A stretch of DNA of 64,000 nt from Gammaproteobacteria bacterium (lineage in GTDB: Bacteria; Pseudomonadota; Gammaproteobacteria; Pseudomonadales; Azotimanducaceae): NCBI GenBank assembly GCA_002690865.1, contig NZGG01000001.1, positions 36,686 to 100,685 of the forward strand, given 5' to 3'. The position numbers and the translations under genes are program-made. Shown in pieces: positions 1-10,015 of this stretch. The notes under the pieces were generated by a model. That model did not search any database and was not told the DNA's origin. It was given only the letters and a program-made list of their open reading frames with translations. Position 1 is the stretch's first letter; each line of letters opens with the position of its first letter.

Positions 1-303
1 CCCTAAATAGGCAATTTTAAGTGGTTGCTCCAAGGCCAGACAAGCAGACATTATCTGCCGAAATATTTGACTCACCTTCTCACCTGTTAACGGACCACTA
101 TTACGCTCTACCAAATGACGCAATACCTTTGCTTCTCTTTCAGGACGATAAAAAACAGGTTCTTCTTCTACTGATTCTATCTGCTTCACTTTTGCAATGT
201 CTTGTGCGCACTGGGCTCTCTCATTCAATAACTGAAGTAATCTTTCATCTAAAGAATCAATACGCTCACGAAGCTCTTCTAGTCCTAATTCTTTATTTAT
301 CAC
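1..303 (-). CDS. pheA: Chorismate mutase / prephenate dehydratase (P-protein), N-terminal part
   Basis: The minus-strand reading frame starts at GTG (303-301) and runs off the left edge of the window. The visible ~100 residues read as an AroQ-type chorismate mutase (ELGLEELRERIDSLDERLL, then NERAQCAQDIAKVK and FYRPEREAKVLRHL), followed by the linker into prephenate dehydratase (PLKIAYLG). The enzyme converts chorismate to prephenate and then phenylpyruvate in phenylalanine synthesis. An in-frame TAA lies two codons upstream of the GTG and there is no nearby ATG, so GTG is the likely start. It lies 37 nt downstream of gyrA on the same strand; a gyrA-(serC)-pheA order is known in pseudomonads, and no serC lies between them here. 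The plus-strand ORF 21-323 in the track is a shadow. Confidence 0.9.
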   Translation of the reverse strand, partial: MINKELGLEELRERIDSLDERLLQLLNERAQCAQDIAKVKQIESVEEEPVFYRPEREAKVLRHLVERNSGPLTGEKVSQIFRQIMSACLALEQPLKIAYLG

Positions 304-340
304 TCTTTATCGCAGCCACATAATTACTTGATGAAAAACA

Positions 341-2890
341 CTAACCCTCACTCTCGTCTTGCTTAGGTTCATGCACCTGAGCCATACCTACTAAATATTC
401 GTCGTTAGACAGGTTAATCAACCGCACCCCTTGTGTATTTCTCCCCTGAAGCGAAACATCCTCCGCACGTATTCGCACCAAAGTGCCTCTATCGCTTATA
501 AAGATTGCCTCATCCCCATCGAACACCTGAGTGGCCGCAACAACTTCACCATTTCGCGCAGACATTTTCATACCAATCATGCCCTGCCCTCCTCGACCAA
601 TCACAGAAAAATCACCGAAGTTACTTCTTTTTCCAAATCCATTTCGGCTAGAAATCAAAATTTTGCCGTCCTCATCCGGTATCATCAAAGAAATTACTTT
701 TTGTTTGGAGGGTAACTTAATGCCTCGGACCCCTCTAGCTGTGCGCCCCATCGCTCTAACATCTGACTCTTTGAAACGGATTACTTTTCCGTGACTGCCA
801 AAAAGCATCACGTCTTTTGTACCATCAGTAATTGCAGCACCAATCAGTGTATTATCATTCTCTAATTCAATAGCAATTAGGCCAGTACTTCGTTTTCGCG
901 AAAACTCCATCAAAGGAGTCTTTTTTACTGTTCCATTAGAAGTTGCCATAAAGATGTACTTATCATCTCGATACTCATCAAGAGGTAGCATAGCTGTGAT
1001 ACGCTCTAAATCATCTAGTGGTAAAATATTTACTAACGGTCTCCCCCGGGCAGCCCTTCCTGAAGGAGGGATTTGAAATACTCGCAACCAAAAGACCTTG
1101 CCGAGATTCGTAAAACACAAGATAGTATCATGGGTATTAGCTACCATCAGCCTTTCGATAAAATCCTCATCCTTCAGCGAACTGGCCATCTTGCCGCGAC
1201 CGCCCCGTCGCTGCGCTCGATAAGTATCAATAGGTTGAGTCTTCGCGTAGCCGCCCTTCGAAAGAGTCACAACCATGTCCTGCTCCTGGATAAGATCCTC
1301 CATAGTAAGATCTTCCTGAGACTCAATGATCTCTGTCAAACGATCATCACCATAGTCATCACGTACAACCAATAACTCGTCTCTTACGACCTGCATTAAG
1401 TTTTCAGGATTTCCTAAAATATTTAATAGCTGTTCGATCGCATTTATTATCTCCGCATACTCCTCTAGCAGCCGATCCTGTTGCATACTAGTTAAGCTAT
1501 TAAGCCGCATATCTAAGATGGCCTGCGCCTGGTCTTCTGTTAGTTTATAGACTCCACCATCTTGCAAACCATAACGACTATCCAATCCTTCCGGTTTTGC
1601 GGCATTAGGTCCAGCACGCTTCAGCATTGTCACGACACTTTCCGAAGGCCAAGCTTGATGCACTAACCTCTCTTTAGCCATGGCAGTTGACTCAGAGGTC
1701 TTGATAAGCTGAATAACAGGATCGATATTCGTCAATGCGACCACCAATCCCTCAAGGGTGTGTCCTCGTGCGCGCACTCGTCTTAACTCAAATATTGATC
1801 GCCTTGTTACTACCTCTCGACGATGCAAGATAAACGCCTCAAGCACCTGTTTGAGGTTCAGTATCTTCGGCTCATTCTCCACTAATGCTACAATATTTAT
1901 CCCAAAGGCACTTTGTAATTGAGTTTGCGCATAAAGATTATTCAATATGACTTCGCCAACCTCTCCTCGCCGCAACTCAATCACAATGCGAGTATCTTTC
2001 GCAGACTCATCCCGCAGCTCACTGATACCATCAATCTTTTTATCTTTGACGAGCTCAGCAATTCTCTCTATCAACCTGGCACGGTTGACCTGGAAAGGAA
2101 TTTCCTTGACTACAATCGTCTCTCTACCCGTTTTTTCATTTATCTCGATTTCGCACCGGGAACGTATAAAAATTCGGCCCCGTCCAGTGCGATAAGCCTG
2201 AACAATTCCTGCTCGACCATTAATAATTGCTCCTGTTGGAAAATCTGGTCCCTTGACGAATTGCATGAGCTGATCAACATCAAGATTTGAATCATCTATC
2301 AAGGCAACACATGCATTGATAACTTCTGTAAGATTGTGCGGCGGGATATTCGTGGCCATTCCCACTGCGATACCTGTCGATCCATTCACCAAAAGGTTAG
2401 GTACTCTAGAAGGGAGAACCTCCGGCATAGTCAGCGTAGCATCGTAATTCTCTACGAAGTTAACTGTCTCTTTATCAAGATCCGAAAGAATTTCCTGTGC
2501 GATTTTTTGCATTCTCACTTCGGTATAACGCTGCGCCGCCGCACTATCTCCATCAAGAGAACCAAAATTACCTTGCCCATCAATTAACGGATACCGCATA
2601 TTAAAGTCCTGCGCCATCCGAACAATTGTGTCGTAGGCTGCATTATCCCCATGCGGATGATACTTACCGATTATATCTCCAACAACGCGCGCGGATTTCA
2701 AAGTCGGGCGATTGTATATATTGTTGAGTTCGCTCATAGCGAACAGAACGCGCCTATGAACTGGCTTGAGCCCATCCCGCACATCTGGCAATGCTCGAGA
2801 AACAATGACACTCATGGCATATTCCATGAACGAATCTCGAAGCTCATCCTCAATATTGATATCGGCTATATCGCCATCAAACTCAGACAT
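341..2890 (-). CDS. gyrA: DNA gyrase subunit A
   Basis: At 849 residues this is the usual GyrA length. It is the breakage-reunion subunit of gyrase, which introduces negative supercoils in an A2B2 complex with GyrB. The catalytic tyrosine is Tyr122 ([11 protein letters not shown]), the N-terminal winged-helix region is intact, and the C-terminal domain carries the GyrA box QRRGGRGK, diagnostic of gyrase rather than topoisomerase IV. Numbering matches E. coli through the quinolone-resistance region: [15 protein letters not shown] puts Asn at position 83 (Ser in E. coli), while Asp87 is kept. A GAGGGG Shine-Dalgarno lies just before the ATG. It is divergent from mtaD across a 322-nt spacer. Confidence 0.98.
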   Translation of the reverse strand: MSEFDGDIADINIEDELRDSFMEYAMSVIVSRALPDVRDGLKPVHRRVLFAMSELNNIYNRPTLKSARVVGDIIGKYHPHGDNAAYDTIVRMAQDFNMRYPLIDGQGNFGSLDGDSAAAQRYTEVRMQKIAQEILSDLDKETVNFVENYDATLTMPEVLPSRVPNLLVNGSTGIAVGMATNIPPHNLTEVINACVALIDDSNLDVDQLMQFVKGPDFPTGAIINGRAGIVQAYRTGRGRIFIRSRCEIEINEKTGRETIVVKEIPFQVNRARLIERIAELVKDKKIDGISELRDESAKDTRIVIELRRGEVGEVILNNLYAQTQLQSAFGINIVALVENEPKILNLKQVLEAFILHRREVVTRRSIFELRRVRARGHTLEGLVVALTNIDPVIQLIKTSESTAMAKERLVHQAWPSESVVTMLKRAGPNAAKPEGLDSRYGLQDGGVYKLTEDQAQAILDMRLNSLTSMQQDRLLEEYAEIINAIEQLLNILGNPENLMQVVRDELLVVRDDYGDDRLTEIIESQEDLTMEDLIQEQDMVVTLSKGGYAKTQPIDTYRAQRRGGRGKMASSLKDEDFIERLMVANTHDTILCFTNLGKVFWLRVFQIPPSGRAARGRPLVNILPLDDLERITAMLPLDEYRDDKYIFMATSNGTVKKTPLMEFSRKRSTGLIAIELENDNTLIGAAITDGTKDVMLFGSHGKVIRFKESDVRAMGRTARGVRGIKLPSKQKVISLMIPDEDGKILISSRNGFGKRSNFGDFSVIGRGGQGMIGMKMSARNGEVVAATQVFDGDEAIFISDRGTLVRIRAEDVSLQGRNTQGVRLINLSNDEYLVGMAQVHEPKQDESEG

Positions 2891-2914
2891 TTCCCCTCGT
2901 TTACTTTTCTTTTA

Positions 2915-2940
2915 AGGTGATTAAATGATGACCATCACCT
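2915..2940. repeat. Inverted repeat upstream of gyrA
   Basis: AGGTGAT (2915-2921) and ATCACCT (2934-2940) form perfect 7-bp arms around a 12-nt spacer, about 25 nt upstream of the gyrA start. It could be a leader hairpin or an operator for gyrA; it has no T-tract, so it is not a terminator. The function is inferred from position only. Confidence 0.4.
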
Positions 2941-3172
2941 ATCGCGATCATGCGACACCCTAGCAAGGATGGTCCCAAATTTATTACTCGTTTGAACTTT
3001 GCGAAAGCAGCTTTGCAAACCAAATGTTACAAAGTGAAAGTATATCACAAGCGACAAAGTAAACCCACCACTAGGAACGATCTTCTAAATCTATAACTAA
3101 TTGATTTATATTTAGTTTATACATATGAGCCTCCATATATCTACTTCCGAAAAGTAAAATAGCGTGCTCGTG

Positions 3173-3178
3173 TATAAT
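3173..3178 (+). promoter_or_regulatory. Probable -10 box for mtaD
   Basis: A perfect TATAAT preceded directly by TG lies 35 nt upstream of the mtaD ATG. No convincing -35 is seen at 16-18 bp, so this would be a -10-driven promoter if it is real. Confidence 0.4.
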
Positions 3179-3212
3179 TAAGGGGAAGCGCATCCCGAGG
3201 ATTAATCATAAG

Positions 3213-4538
3213 ATGTCAGTAGCACCTGCTAATCATGTAATAAATGCGCGCTGGATTGTACCGATCGTTCCAAAAGGCATAGTGCTGGAGCACCACAGCA
3301 TTGTTATTGAAGCTGGTCATATCATTAAAATTTTACCCACCGGAGATCTAGATAAGAAATATCGTTCATACCAGACAACAAACTTACCAGATCATCTTGT
3401 AACGGCCGGGTTCATAAATGCTCATGTTCACTCTGCTATGACCTTATTTAGGGGATATGCAGATGACTTACCTCTTTCAGAATGGTTAAATAATTATATC
3501 TGGCCAGCAGAAGCAAAGTTCGTTAATAGAGAGTTTGTGCGCGATGGAACATCACTCGCCGTAGCGGAGATGATTGCCGGCGGGACCACATGCGCTGCCG
3601 ATACATACTTTTTTCCCGAAGCGATCGCTGAAGTCTGCGAAGAGAATCATTTTCGAGCCCAGGTTGGCATCCCCGTCATACAATTTTCAAACGCTTGGGC
3701 AGACTCCGAGGAAGAGCACCTAACCAAGGGGCTGGAGTTTTTCGAAAACATAAAGACAAGCTCTCTTATCTCAGCAGCATTTTCACCTCATGCCCCTTAT
3801 ACCGTCTCGGACGACGGCTTCCGTCAAGTTCTCAAGCATGCAATAAATCTAGACATCCCAATACATCTGCATCTGCACGAAACCAAGCAAGAGGTAGAAA
3901 CAGCAAGCACTCAAAACAATCGTAGACCATATACACGTATACAGGAGCTCGGGCTTTTAAACGCTCATCTGCAAACAGTTCATATGACTGAAATAAATGA
4001 TGAGGAAGTTCAAAGTCTTTCTAAGCATCAAATACACGTAGCCCACTGTCCCGAATCAAATATGAAACTAGCGAGTGGCATATGCCCAATAAATACTTTG
4101 ATAGAAAATGGCGTTAACGTTGCGTTAGGTACGGATGGTGCCGCTAGTAATAATAATTTAGATATTCTAGCAGAGGCTCGCGCAGCAGCATTCCTATCGA
4201 AGGTTATTACTAACAGCCCGACAGCCATAACTGCAGAAGATGCCCTTTCAATGGCTACCATAAATGGCGCACGGCTTTTGGGACTTGATAATAAGATCGG
4301 TAGTCTTGAAATTGGTAAGCGTGCAGATATCATAGCATTCGACTTTTCCGGTATTAATTTTCAGCCCATATATAATCCAATTTCTCAGTTAATCTATACG
4401 GCTAATGGGCAACATGTCACACATACTTGGATCAATGGTACATGCGTCTATCGAAACAAGCTTTATACCCAGATCGATCTCACCGACCTTAAGGAAAGGG
4501 TCGAAAATTGGAGAAAAAAAATAGGAGGACATCTTTGA
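3213..4538 (+). CDS. mtaD: 5-methylthioadenosine / S-adenosylhomocysteine deaminase (TRZ/ATZ family)
   Basis: This 441-residue amidohydrolase carries the full metal-binding signature: HVH (residues 71-73) in FINAHVHSAMTLFRGY, then LHLHET, a later HMTEIN/HCPESNMKL block, and the terminal metal aspartate in ALGTDGAASNN. Family members deaminate methylthioadenosine or S-adenosylhomocysteine, or related purines. The location next to gyrA and ubiG matches the pseudomonad methylthioadenosine deaminase, which supports MTA as the substrate; in pseudomonads mtnA lies beside it, but it is absent here. GAGG precedes the ATG by 12 nt. The 3' end overlaps ubiG by 4 nt (TTGA), so the two are probably co-translated. 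Confidence 0.9.
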   Translation: MSVAPANHVINARWIVPIVPKGIVLEHHSIVIEAGHIIKILPTGDLDKKYRSYQTTNLPDHLVTAGFINAHVHSAMTLFRGYADDLPLSEWLNNYIWPAEAKFVNREFVRDGTSLAVAEMIAGGTTCAADTYFFPEAIAEVCEENHFRAQVGIPVIQFSNAWADSEEEHLTKGLEFFENIKTSSLISAAFSPHAPYTVSDDGFRQVLKHAINLDIPIHLHLHETKQEVETASTQNNRRPYTRIQELGLLNAHLQTVHMTEINDEEVQSLSKHQIHVAHCPESNMKLASGICPINTLIENGVNVALGTDGAASNNNLDILAEARAAAFLSKVITNSPTAITAEDALSMATINGARLLGLDNKIGSLEIGKRADIIAFDFSGINFQPIYNPISQLIYTANGQHVTHTWINGTCVYRNKLYTQIDLTDLKERVENWRKKIGGHL

Positions 4539-5242
4539 TCAAAGACAACATAGACCAAAAGGAAATCGACAAGTTCGAAATTATCGCAAGACGCTGGTGG
4601 GATCCCTGCAGCGAATTCAAGCCTCTGCATGATATTAACCCGTTAAGATTAGCTTATATCACGGAACGCACAAATCTTCGTGGGAAAAGAGTGTTGGATG
4701 TGGGCTGCGGAGGGGGCATACTTAGCGAAGCTTTATGTGAGGCAGAGGCCAAAGTCACCGGAATTGATGCAGGAGCCGCGCCAATTTCAGTCGCGAAACT
4801 GCATCAGGTCGAGTCAGGATATGATATTGATTATATGCAACTAACCATTGAAGCATTGGCAAACCAGCATCCAGAACCCTATGATGTGATAACGTGTCTT
4901 GAGATGCTAGAGCACGTTCCAGATCCGGACTCGATCATCCAGACATGTTCTCATCTACTCAAACCCTCAGGAGACCTTTTTCTATCTACAATCAATAGGA
5001 ACCCAAAATCTTACTTATTCATGGTGCTCGGTGCCGAATACTTGCTTAGATTATTACCCAAAGGCACGCATAGCTACAGCAAGTTTATAACCCCAGCAGA
5101 AGTGGGGGAATCTATACGCACTCATAACCTGAATCTAAATGATTTAACTGGCATGACTTACAATCCTATAACGAAACGCTATAAACTCAGCAGGGATGTA
5201 GATGTGAACTATATAGTCCATGCAAAAAAACCTAGTTTGTAG
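4535..5242 (+). CDS. ubiG: Ubiquinone biosynthesis O-methyltransferase
   Basis: Class I SAM-dependent methyltransferase that performs both O-methylations of ubiquinone synthesis. The SAM motif I is VLDVGCGGGILSEAL, and the family signatures FKPLHDINPLRLAYI, CLEMLEHVPDP, LSTINRNPKSYL, PKGTHSYSKFI and YNPITKRYKLSRDVDVNY are all present. The ORF track begins at ATG 4508, but that start would encode the Shine-Dalgarno AGGAGG (4523-4528) as Arg-Arg. I therefore place the start at TTG 4535, 6 nt after AGGAGG and overlapping the mtaD stop; this gives 235 residues, in line with E. coli UbiG. Confidence 0.93.
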   Translation: MIKDNIDQKEIDKFEIIARRWWDPCSEFKPLHDINPLRLAYITERTNLRGKRVLDVGCGGGILSEALCEAEAKVTGIDAGAAPISVAKLHQVESGYDIDYMQLTIEALANQHPEPYDVITCLEMLEHVPDPDSIIQTCSHLLKPSGDLFLSTINRNPKSYLFMVLGAEYLLRLLPKGTHSYSKFITPAEVGESIRTHNLNLNDLTGMTYNPITKRYKLSRDVDVNYIVHAKKPSL

Positions 5243-5418
5243 ATTTAGCTGCCCCGCGTAATGCTTTCAATTTGGAAATCCCATGCGTCACTAATGGGCA
5301 TAGCAAAAGGTCTTTCGAATTCACAATCTCTATTTAAATCTGATTTAATCTGTCAAAGAGCTATTCAAGTGAACCATCCGGAAACCATTATTTCAGTAAA
5401 TAAAGGGAAAGCTTTTTG

Positions 5419-6159
5419 ATGCCAATATCCAGTTATAAACCTAATCCATGCCTTTTAGAAAAACAGATTATTCTCATTACAGGTGCTGGAGACGGTATTG
5501 GTCGAAATGTTGCGAAAACTTACGCAAGCTTTGGTGCGACTGTTTTATTGATGGGTCGCACAGTCAGCAAGCTTGAGAAAGTCTATGATGAAATTATAAG
5601 TGAAAATCATCCAGAGCCAGCAATAATACCTCTTGATCTTGGTAATCTTGAAATGGTAACCCTTACCGAACTTTCGGATAATATTACTGCGAACTATGGT
5701 CGACTCGACAGCCTACTCCATAACGCTGGTGTAATTGGGCAAAAAACCCCGGTGGAATATAGCGATACAGAAGAGTGGGAAAGAGTAATGCAGATCAATT
5801 TTAGTGGGGCAGTTCTTCTCACCCGATCATTACTTCCTTTGCTACAGAGGTCGTCATCCGCATCGCTAGTCTTTACAAGTTCTGCTGTCGGCAGAACACC
5901 GAGAGCATATTGGGGAGCGTATTGTGTATCTAAATACGCAATCGAGGGTTTTGCCCTATTACTTGCCGATGAGTTAGAGAATACGTCAACAATTCGAGTT
6001 AATATCGTAAATCCCGGTGCTACGAGAACAAAGATGCGGGCAACAGCCTACCCCAATGAGGACCCACTGACATTAAAGACGCCAGAGGAATTAATGAACC
6101 TTTATCTTTATTTAGTAGACCCTAACAATAAAGAGAATGGTCAAACTTTCAATGGATGA
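5419..6159 (+). CDS. yciK: YciK-type short-chain dehydrogenase/reductase
   Basis: Rossmann-fold SDR of 246 residues. The NAD(P) motif is TGAGDGIG, followed by HNAGVIG, LVFTSSAVG and the catalytic YxxxK in WGAYCVSKYAIEG. Close likeness to YciK is seen in LHNAGV, INPG/VNPGATRTKMRA and PTEDP-like PNEDP. The physiological substrate of YciK is not established. The C-terminus ends at QTFNG, a little shorter than E. coli YciK. The ATG at 5419 follows AAAGGGAAAG; the track start at TTG 5416 is one codon earlier. Pseudomonads have ubiG-mupP-yciK; the mupP phosphatase is missing here, replaced by a 176-nt spacer. Confidence 0.87.
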   Translation: MPISSYKPNPCLLEKQIILITGAGDGIGRNVAKTYASFGATVLLMGRTVSKLEKVYDEIISENHPEPAIIPLDLGNLEMVTLTELSDNITANYGRLDSLLHNAGVIGQKTPVEYSDTEEWERVMQINFSGAVLLTRSLLPLLQRSSSASLVFTSSAVGRTPRAYWGAYCVSKYAIEGFALLLADELENTSTIRVNIVNPGATRTKMRATAYPNEDPLTLKTPEELMNLYLYLVDPNNKENGQTFNG

Positions 6160-6272
6160 TTCATAGAAACCTCAGTTTTGAACTCTTAGAGTCGACTACT
6201 CAAACAATGGGAGATTATTTTATTTCAGGACAAATAGGATATGTGCTTACAAAGTTTCCACAAAATACGTAC

Positions 6273-7010
6273 CTAGTCCTTTCGAACTCTAGCTAAATCA
6301 TAGAGATCATCGGTTTCTTTCTTCCCCAATTCCAAGAATCTGCCAACCTTTACGCGCGAAGGCACAAAAAAACTGCCGAATCGAACACGCTTTAATCGGC
6401 TGACGGTTAAACCTTGAGACTCCCACAGACGTCGAACCTCACGATTTCTTCCCTCCATTAGTACAACATAATACCAGTGATTAGCGCCGACAGAACCCAA
6501 GGGTCTTTTAATATCAGTGAACCTTGCCAGTCCATCTTCAAGCGTTACTCCCTCTCGTAAATTTCTTAAATTTTCATCAGTTACATTACCTAAGACTCTT
6601 ACGGCATACTCCCTATCAATACAACTTGATGGATGCGCCAACTTATTAGCCAACTCTCCATCAGTAGTAAATAACAACAATCCACTTGTATTAAAATCAA
6701 GGCGTCCGATAGATATCCAGCGTTGATTCTTTAACTTTGGTAGATTTCTGAATACCGTATGCCTACCCTCCGGGTCATCTCGAGAACAAATTTCTCCTGC
6801 GGGCTTGTTATATAAAAGATGGCGGTGGGCAGCCTTCCTGGGAGCTAGGATATGCCCATCGACTTGTATTGTGTCGCTCTCGAGAACCCTATCTCCCAGT
6901 TTAGCAATTGTTCCATTAACTTTTATACGACCTGCACCAATCCAATTCTCCATAGCCCTTCGACTACCGAGTCCAGCATTCGCTAAAGTTTTCTGTAATT
7001 TCTGTGACAT
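6273..7010 (-). CDS. rluB: 23S rRNA pseudouridine synthase B
   Basis: The 245-residue protein has an N-terminal S4 RNA-binding domain (KTLANAGLGSRRAMENWI, KVNGTIAKLGDRV) and an RsuA/RluB catalytic domain. The catalytic Asp is D105 in GRLDFNTSGLLLFTTDG, followed by EGRNREVRRLWESQG. Family knowledge says RluB modifies U2605 in helix 93 of 23S rRNA; RluF or RsuA is less likely because of length and the scpA-scpB neighbourhood. It is the last gene of the trpS-scpA-scpB-rluB series, 60 nt after scpB. Confidence 0.92.
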   Translation of the reverse strand: MSQKLQKTLANAGLGSRRAMENWIGAGRIKVNGTIAKLGDRVLESDTIQVDGHILAPRKAAHRHLLYNKPAGEICSRDDPEGRHTVFRNLPKLKNQRWISIGRLDFNTSGLLLFTTDGELANKLAHPSSCIDREYAVRVLGNVTDENLRNLREGVTLEDGLARFTDIKRPLGSVGANHWYYVVLMEGRNREVRRLWESQGLTVSRLKRVRFGSFFVPSRVKVGRFLELGKKETDDLYDLARVRKD

Positions 7011-7070
7011 AAGAGATAGCAGCTCGGACGGGGAAGGCTCTACTTGGCAGCTCGCATAAAAGCAAACGAT

Positions 7071-7928
7071 CTAATCTTCACGATCAAGATCATCTATTGA
7101 AAAAACATCAGCGTTGCTAGATGACTTCTCAGAGACCTGTGGCAGCGGACTGGTCTTTATATCATTATCTAACACGGCATCATTATCTCTCTCAACCTGT
7201 TCTTTTTCATCGTCTCTCCCTGACTGAGTATACCCATCGACTGGGAACAACGAGTGTATATTATAGTCGATAGCTCTCGCCTCAGCAGAGGCCTCTTCAA
7301 GCGTTTGTTTGGTTGCAGTTTCGGCAGCCAGCGCCGTCCCTTGCTCATTATGATTTGCCTCTTCGACAAGCTCTGAAAAATCTAGTTCTTCATTTACTTT
7401 ACCCACCTCATCTGCCTCTGATAAGTCCGGTAATTCGCCTAAACCGGAAAGATTAAAATAATCTAAGAAGTTTTTTGTGGTCGCATATGTGGCGGGTCGC
7501 CCCGGAACATCACGATAGCCAACGACTCGAACCCACTCTCTCTCTATAAGAGTTCGCATAATATTCGTACTTACGGCAACACCCCTCACATTCTCTATAT
7601 CACCGCGAGTTATTGGTTGCTTGTATGCGATCAAAGCTAAGGTTTCTAGTAATGCTCGCGAGTAACGTTGCGGTTTCTCATCCCAAAGTCTACTGACCCA
7701 TTCACTATATTCTTGACGAACTTGGAATCGATAACCACTTGCAACTTGCTTCAATTCAAATCCTCTCCCGCTACAACTTTCTTCTATCTGTTCTAAAGCT
7801 TCAAGAATCTGGGTTCTAGTAGGCTGCTCACCATCGAATAGTCCAATTATCTTATCTAGATTTAAAGGGCAGTCTGCTGCGAGTATGGCACCTTCAATAA
7901 TCTGACGTAACGAAGAAAGGTCATTCAT
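7071..7928 (-). CDS. scpB: Segregation and condensation protein B
   Basis: Residues 1 to ~175 form the paired winged-helix ScpB core (LRQIIEGAILAADCPL, YRFQVRQEYSEWV, RYSRALLETLALIAYKQPITRGDIENVRGV, YRDVPGRPATYATT). ScpB dimers bind ScpA and Smc to form the chromosome-condensing complex. Beyond residue ~180 there is a long acidic, low-complexity tail (to 285) that looks disordered. The start overlaps the end of scpA by 8 nt, so the pair is translationally coupled. The smc gene is also in this window, at 44-48 kb. Confidence 0.93.
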   Translation of the reverse strand: MNDLSSLRQIIEGAILAADCPLNLDKIIGLFDGEQPTRTQILEALEQIEESCSGRGFELKQVASGYRFQVRQEYSEWVSRLWDEKPQRYSRALLETLALIAYKQPITRGDIENVRGVAVSTNIMRTLIEREWVRVVGYRDVPGRPATYATTKNFLDYFNLSGLGELPDLSEADEVGKVNEELDFSELVEEANHNEQGTALAAETATKQTLEEASAEARAIDYNIHSLFPVDGYTQSGRDDEKEQVERDNDAVLDNDIKTSPLPQVSEKSSSNADVFSIDDLDRED

Positions 7929-8760
7929 TATCTATTACTCGCCCCGATGAGATTTTGACATGAATTGGAGCATAGGGCCCAGTCTGAATTACTTGCAAGT
8001 CGGACTCCTTAATTAGCTCTAATATTGCTATGAAAGTCACAACCACGCCTGCTTTGCCTTCCTCTAGCGAAAAAAGTGAGGCAAATAGTACAAATTGGCC
8101 CCCGGCCTTACTCACTTTTTCTAAAATATCTGACATTCGCTCCCTAGTTGAGAGTGGTTCCAAAGCGATGTGGTGACTTGAAAAATTCTCTGCGCGTTTC
8201 AAAACTGATGCTAATGCTAAAAGTATTTCTTGCAATTGCAGTTGAGGAATCGGCCTCGGCTTATCCTCCAAAGTAATAGGAGCTTTGGCGACCCAAATAT
8301 CTCGATTCATTCTTGCAATAGCATTTAAATCTAGCGCTGCTTGCTTAAAACGCTCATATTCCTGAAGTTTTCTTATCAATTCTGCCCTTGGGTCATCATC
8401 AACCTCTTCTTCCTCTTCATGTCTGGGGAGTAGCATTCTAGATTTAACCTCAGTGAGAACTGCGGCCATAAGCAAATATTCTGCAGCAAGTTCGAACTTG
8501 AGCTCTTCCATAAAGCCAATATAGTCCATATATTGCTTGGTAATATCTGCAACTTTGATCTCCAATATATCTAAGTTCTGACGCCTTATGAGGTAAAGTA
8601 ATAAGTCGAGCGGGCCTTCGAATGCCTCAAGAATCACCTCCAAAGCATCTGGCGGGATGTAAAGGTCCGAAGGGATTTCAGATACTGGGGCACCTCCGAC
8701 CAACGCTAACGGAATTTTCTGTTGCCCATCAGGGCTTCCTAAATGATCTTTCTCTCGCAT
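7921..8760 (-). CDS. scpA: Segregation and condensation protein A
   Basis: Kleisin-family ScpA, 279 residues. The N-terminal Smc-binding region reads FEGPLDLLLYLIRRQNLDILEIKVADITKQY, the middle has an acidic EEEEEVDDDP linker, and the C-terminal winged helix ends in GPYAPIHVKISSG. It bridges the two Smc heads and recruits ScpB. It is preceded by trpS with a 40-nt spacer and overlaps scpB by 8 nt. Confidence 0.94.
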   Translation of the reverse strand: MREKDHLGSPDGQQKIPLALVGGAPVSEIPSDLYIPPDALEVILEAFEGPLDLLLYLIRRQNLDILEIKVADITKQYMDYIGFMEELKFELAAEYLLMAAVLTEVKSRMLLPRHEEEEEVDDDPRAELIRKLQEYERFKQAALDLNAIARMNRDIWVAKAPITLEDKPRPIPQLQLQEILLALASVLKRAENFSSHHIALEPLSTRERMSDILEKVSKAGGQFVLFASLFSLEEGKAGVVVTFIAILELIKESDLQVIQTGPYAPIHVKISSGRVIDNE

Positions 8761-8800
8761 TTTTTTCTAGTCGATTATCAATAATTATACGAGAAGAAGC

Positions 8801-10015
8801 TTATCTATACTCCAAGCCCATCGCGGATCTGACTTCTTCTAAAGTAGATTTAGCGATAACTCTCGCCTTTTCACATCCTTCCGAAACAATACTCTTCACC
8901 AAATCTGGGTTTGACTCATACTGTTTCGCCCGTTCACGCATAGGTTGTTGTTCTTCCAAGACCGCTTCAATAAGAGGCTTTTTACAGTCAATACATCCAA
9001 TAGTTCCGCTCCTACAGCCTTGTATGACCCACTCCTGTTGGTCAGACTCAGAATAAATCTTATGCAAAGCAAAAACGGGACACTTGCTAGGATCACCGGG
9101 ATCATTGCGCCTAACGCGCGCGGGGTCGGTAGTCATAGTCTTTATCTTTTTATCGACTGAATCCGGTTCTTCGCGCAGAGAAATTGTATTGTCATAGGAT
9201 TTAGACATCTTATATCCATCCAGGCCCGGCATCACAGAAGCATCCGTCAAAAGCGCCTGAGGTTCCGGAAGTATTACTTTCCCCCCACCCTCTAAGTAAC
9301 CGAATAATCTATCTCTATCGCTTAATGGAATGTTTTGCTGATCAGACACAAGTGCCGTCGCGGTTTCCAAAGCCTCCTGATTACCCCTCTCCATATAATC
9401 CCGCCGTAAACCGCGGTATAACTTAGCATTTTTCCTGCCCAGCTTTCTAATTGCTCCCTCCGCGATATCTTCAAAGCCTAAATCCCGCCCATAGATATGA
9501 TTGAATCTTCTGGCAATCTCGCGCGTCATTTCTACATGCGGAACCTGATCAGCTCCAACCGGCACATTACCTGCCTGATATATCAATATATCAGCGCTCT
9601 GCAGTACCGGATAACCCAGAAAACCGTAGGTTGCGAGTTCTCGTTCCTTATTTTTAGTTAACATATCTTTATAACTAGGTACTCTTTCGACCCAGCTTAA
9701 TGGAGTAATCATCGACAAAAGAAGGTGCAGTTCAGCATGCTCTGGAACTCTAGACTGGATAAACAAGGAGCTCGACCCGGGATTAACCCCAGCAGCAAGC
9801 CAGTCGACAACCATCTGCCAGACATTCTCCTGAATTACTTCAGGTTCGTCATAATGGGTAGTTAAGGCATGCCAATCAGCCACAAAAAACATGCAATCGT
9901 ATTCATGCTGCAACGTGAGCCAGTTTTTCAACACTCCATGATAGTGGCCAAGATGCAGCCGTCCTGTAGGACGCATACCCGAGAGAACACGTTTTTGAGA
10001 ATCAATAAAACTCAA
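8801..10015 (-). CDS. trpS: Tryptophanyl-tRNA synthetase
   Basis: Class I aminoacyl-tRNA synthetase that charges tRNA-Trp. The HIGH-type motif is HLGHYHG near the N-terminus (SGMRPTGRLHLGHYHG), and the KMSKS motif is KMSKSYDN. At 404 residues it is the longer gammaproteobacterial form with an insertion between the Rossmann halves (LYRGLRRDYMERGNQEALE). The start is TTG (10015-10013), six bases after an AGGT-like Shine-Dalgarno; no ATG is available before the HIGH motif. It heads the scpA-scpB-rluB series. Confidence 0.95.
   Translation of the reverse strand: MSFIDSQKRVLSGMRPTGRLHLGHYHGVLKNWLTLQHEYDCMFFVADWHALTTHYDEPEVIQENVWQMVVDWLAAGVNPGSSSLFIQSRVPEHAELHLLLSMITPLSWVERVPSYKDMLTKNKERELATYGFLGYPVLQSADILIYQAGNVPVGADQVPHVEMTREIARRFNHIYGRDLGFEDIAEGAIRKLGRKNAKLYRGLRRDYMERGNQEALETATALVSDQQNIPLSDRDRLFGYLEGGGKVILPEPQALLTDASVMPGLDGYKMSKSYDNTISLREEPDSVDKKIKTMTTDPARVRRNDPGDPSKCPVFALHKIYSESDQQEWVIQGCRSGTIGCIDCKKPLIEAVLEEQQPMRERAKQYESNPDLVKSIVSEGCEKARVIAKSTLEEVRSAMGLEYR

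Larger units (their letters stand above)
2891..3212. other. Divergent intergenic spacer gyrA / mtaD
   Basis: This 322-nt spacer holds no gene that I can see. It contains an inverted repeat close to gyrA (2915-2940), AT-rich DNA in the middle, a near-consensus -10 box facing mtaD (3173-3178), and a GAGG Shine-Dalgarno for mtaD at 3197-3200. Confidence 0.6.

Noticed and set aside
5261-5419. 52-codon frame MLSIWKSHASLMGIAK... between ubiG and yciK
   Set aside because: No Shine-Dalgarno and no recognisable domain; the sequence does not resemble MupP, which occupies this spot in pseudomonads. Treated as chance.
8622-9056. 144-residue plus-strand ORF
   Set aside because: Antisense across the trpS 3' end and scpA; both are clearly real genes, so this is a shadow.
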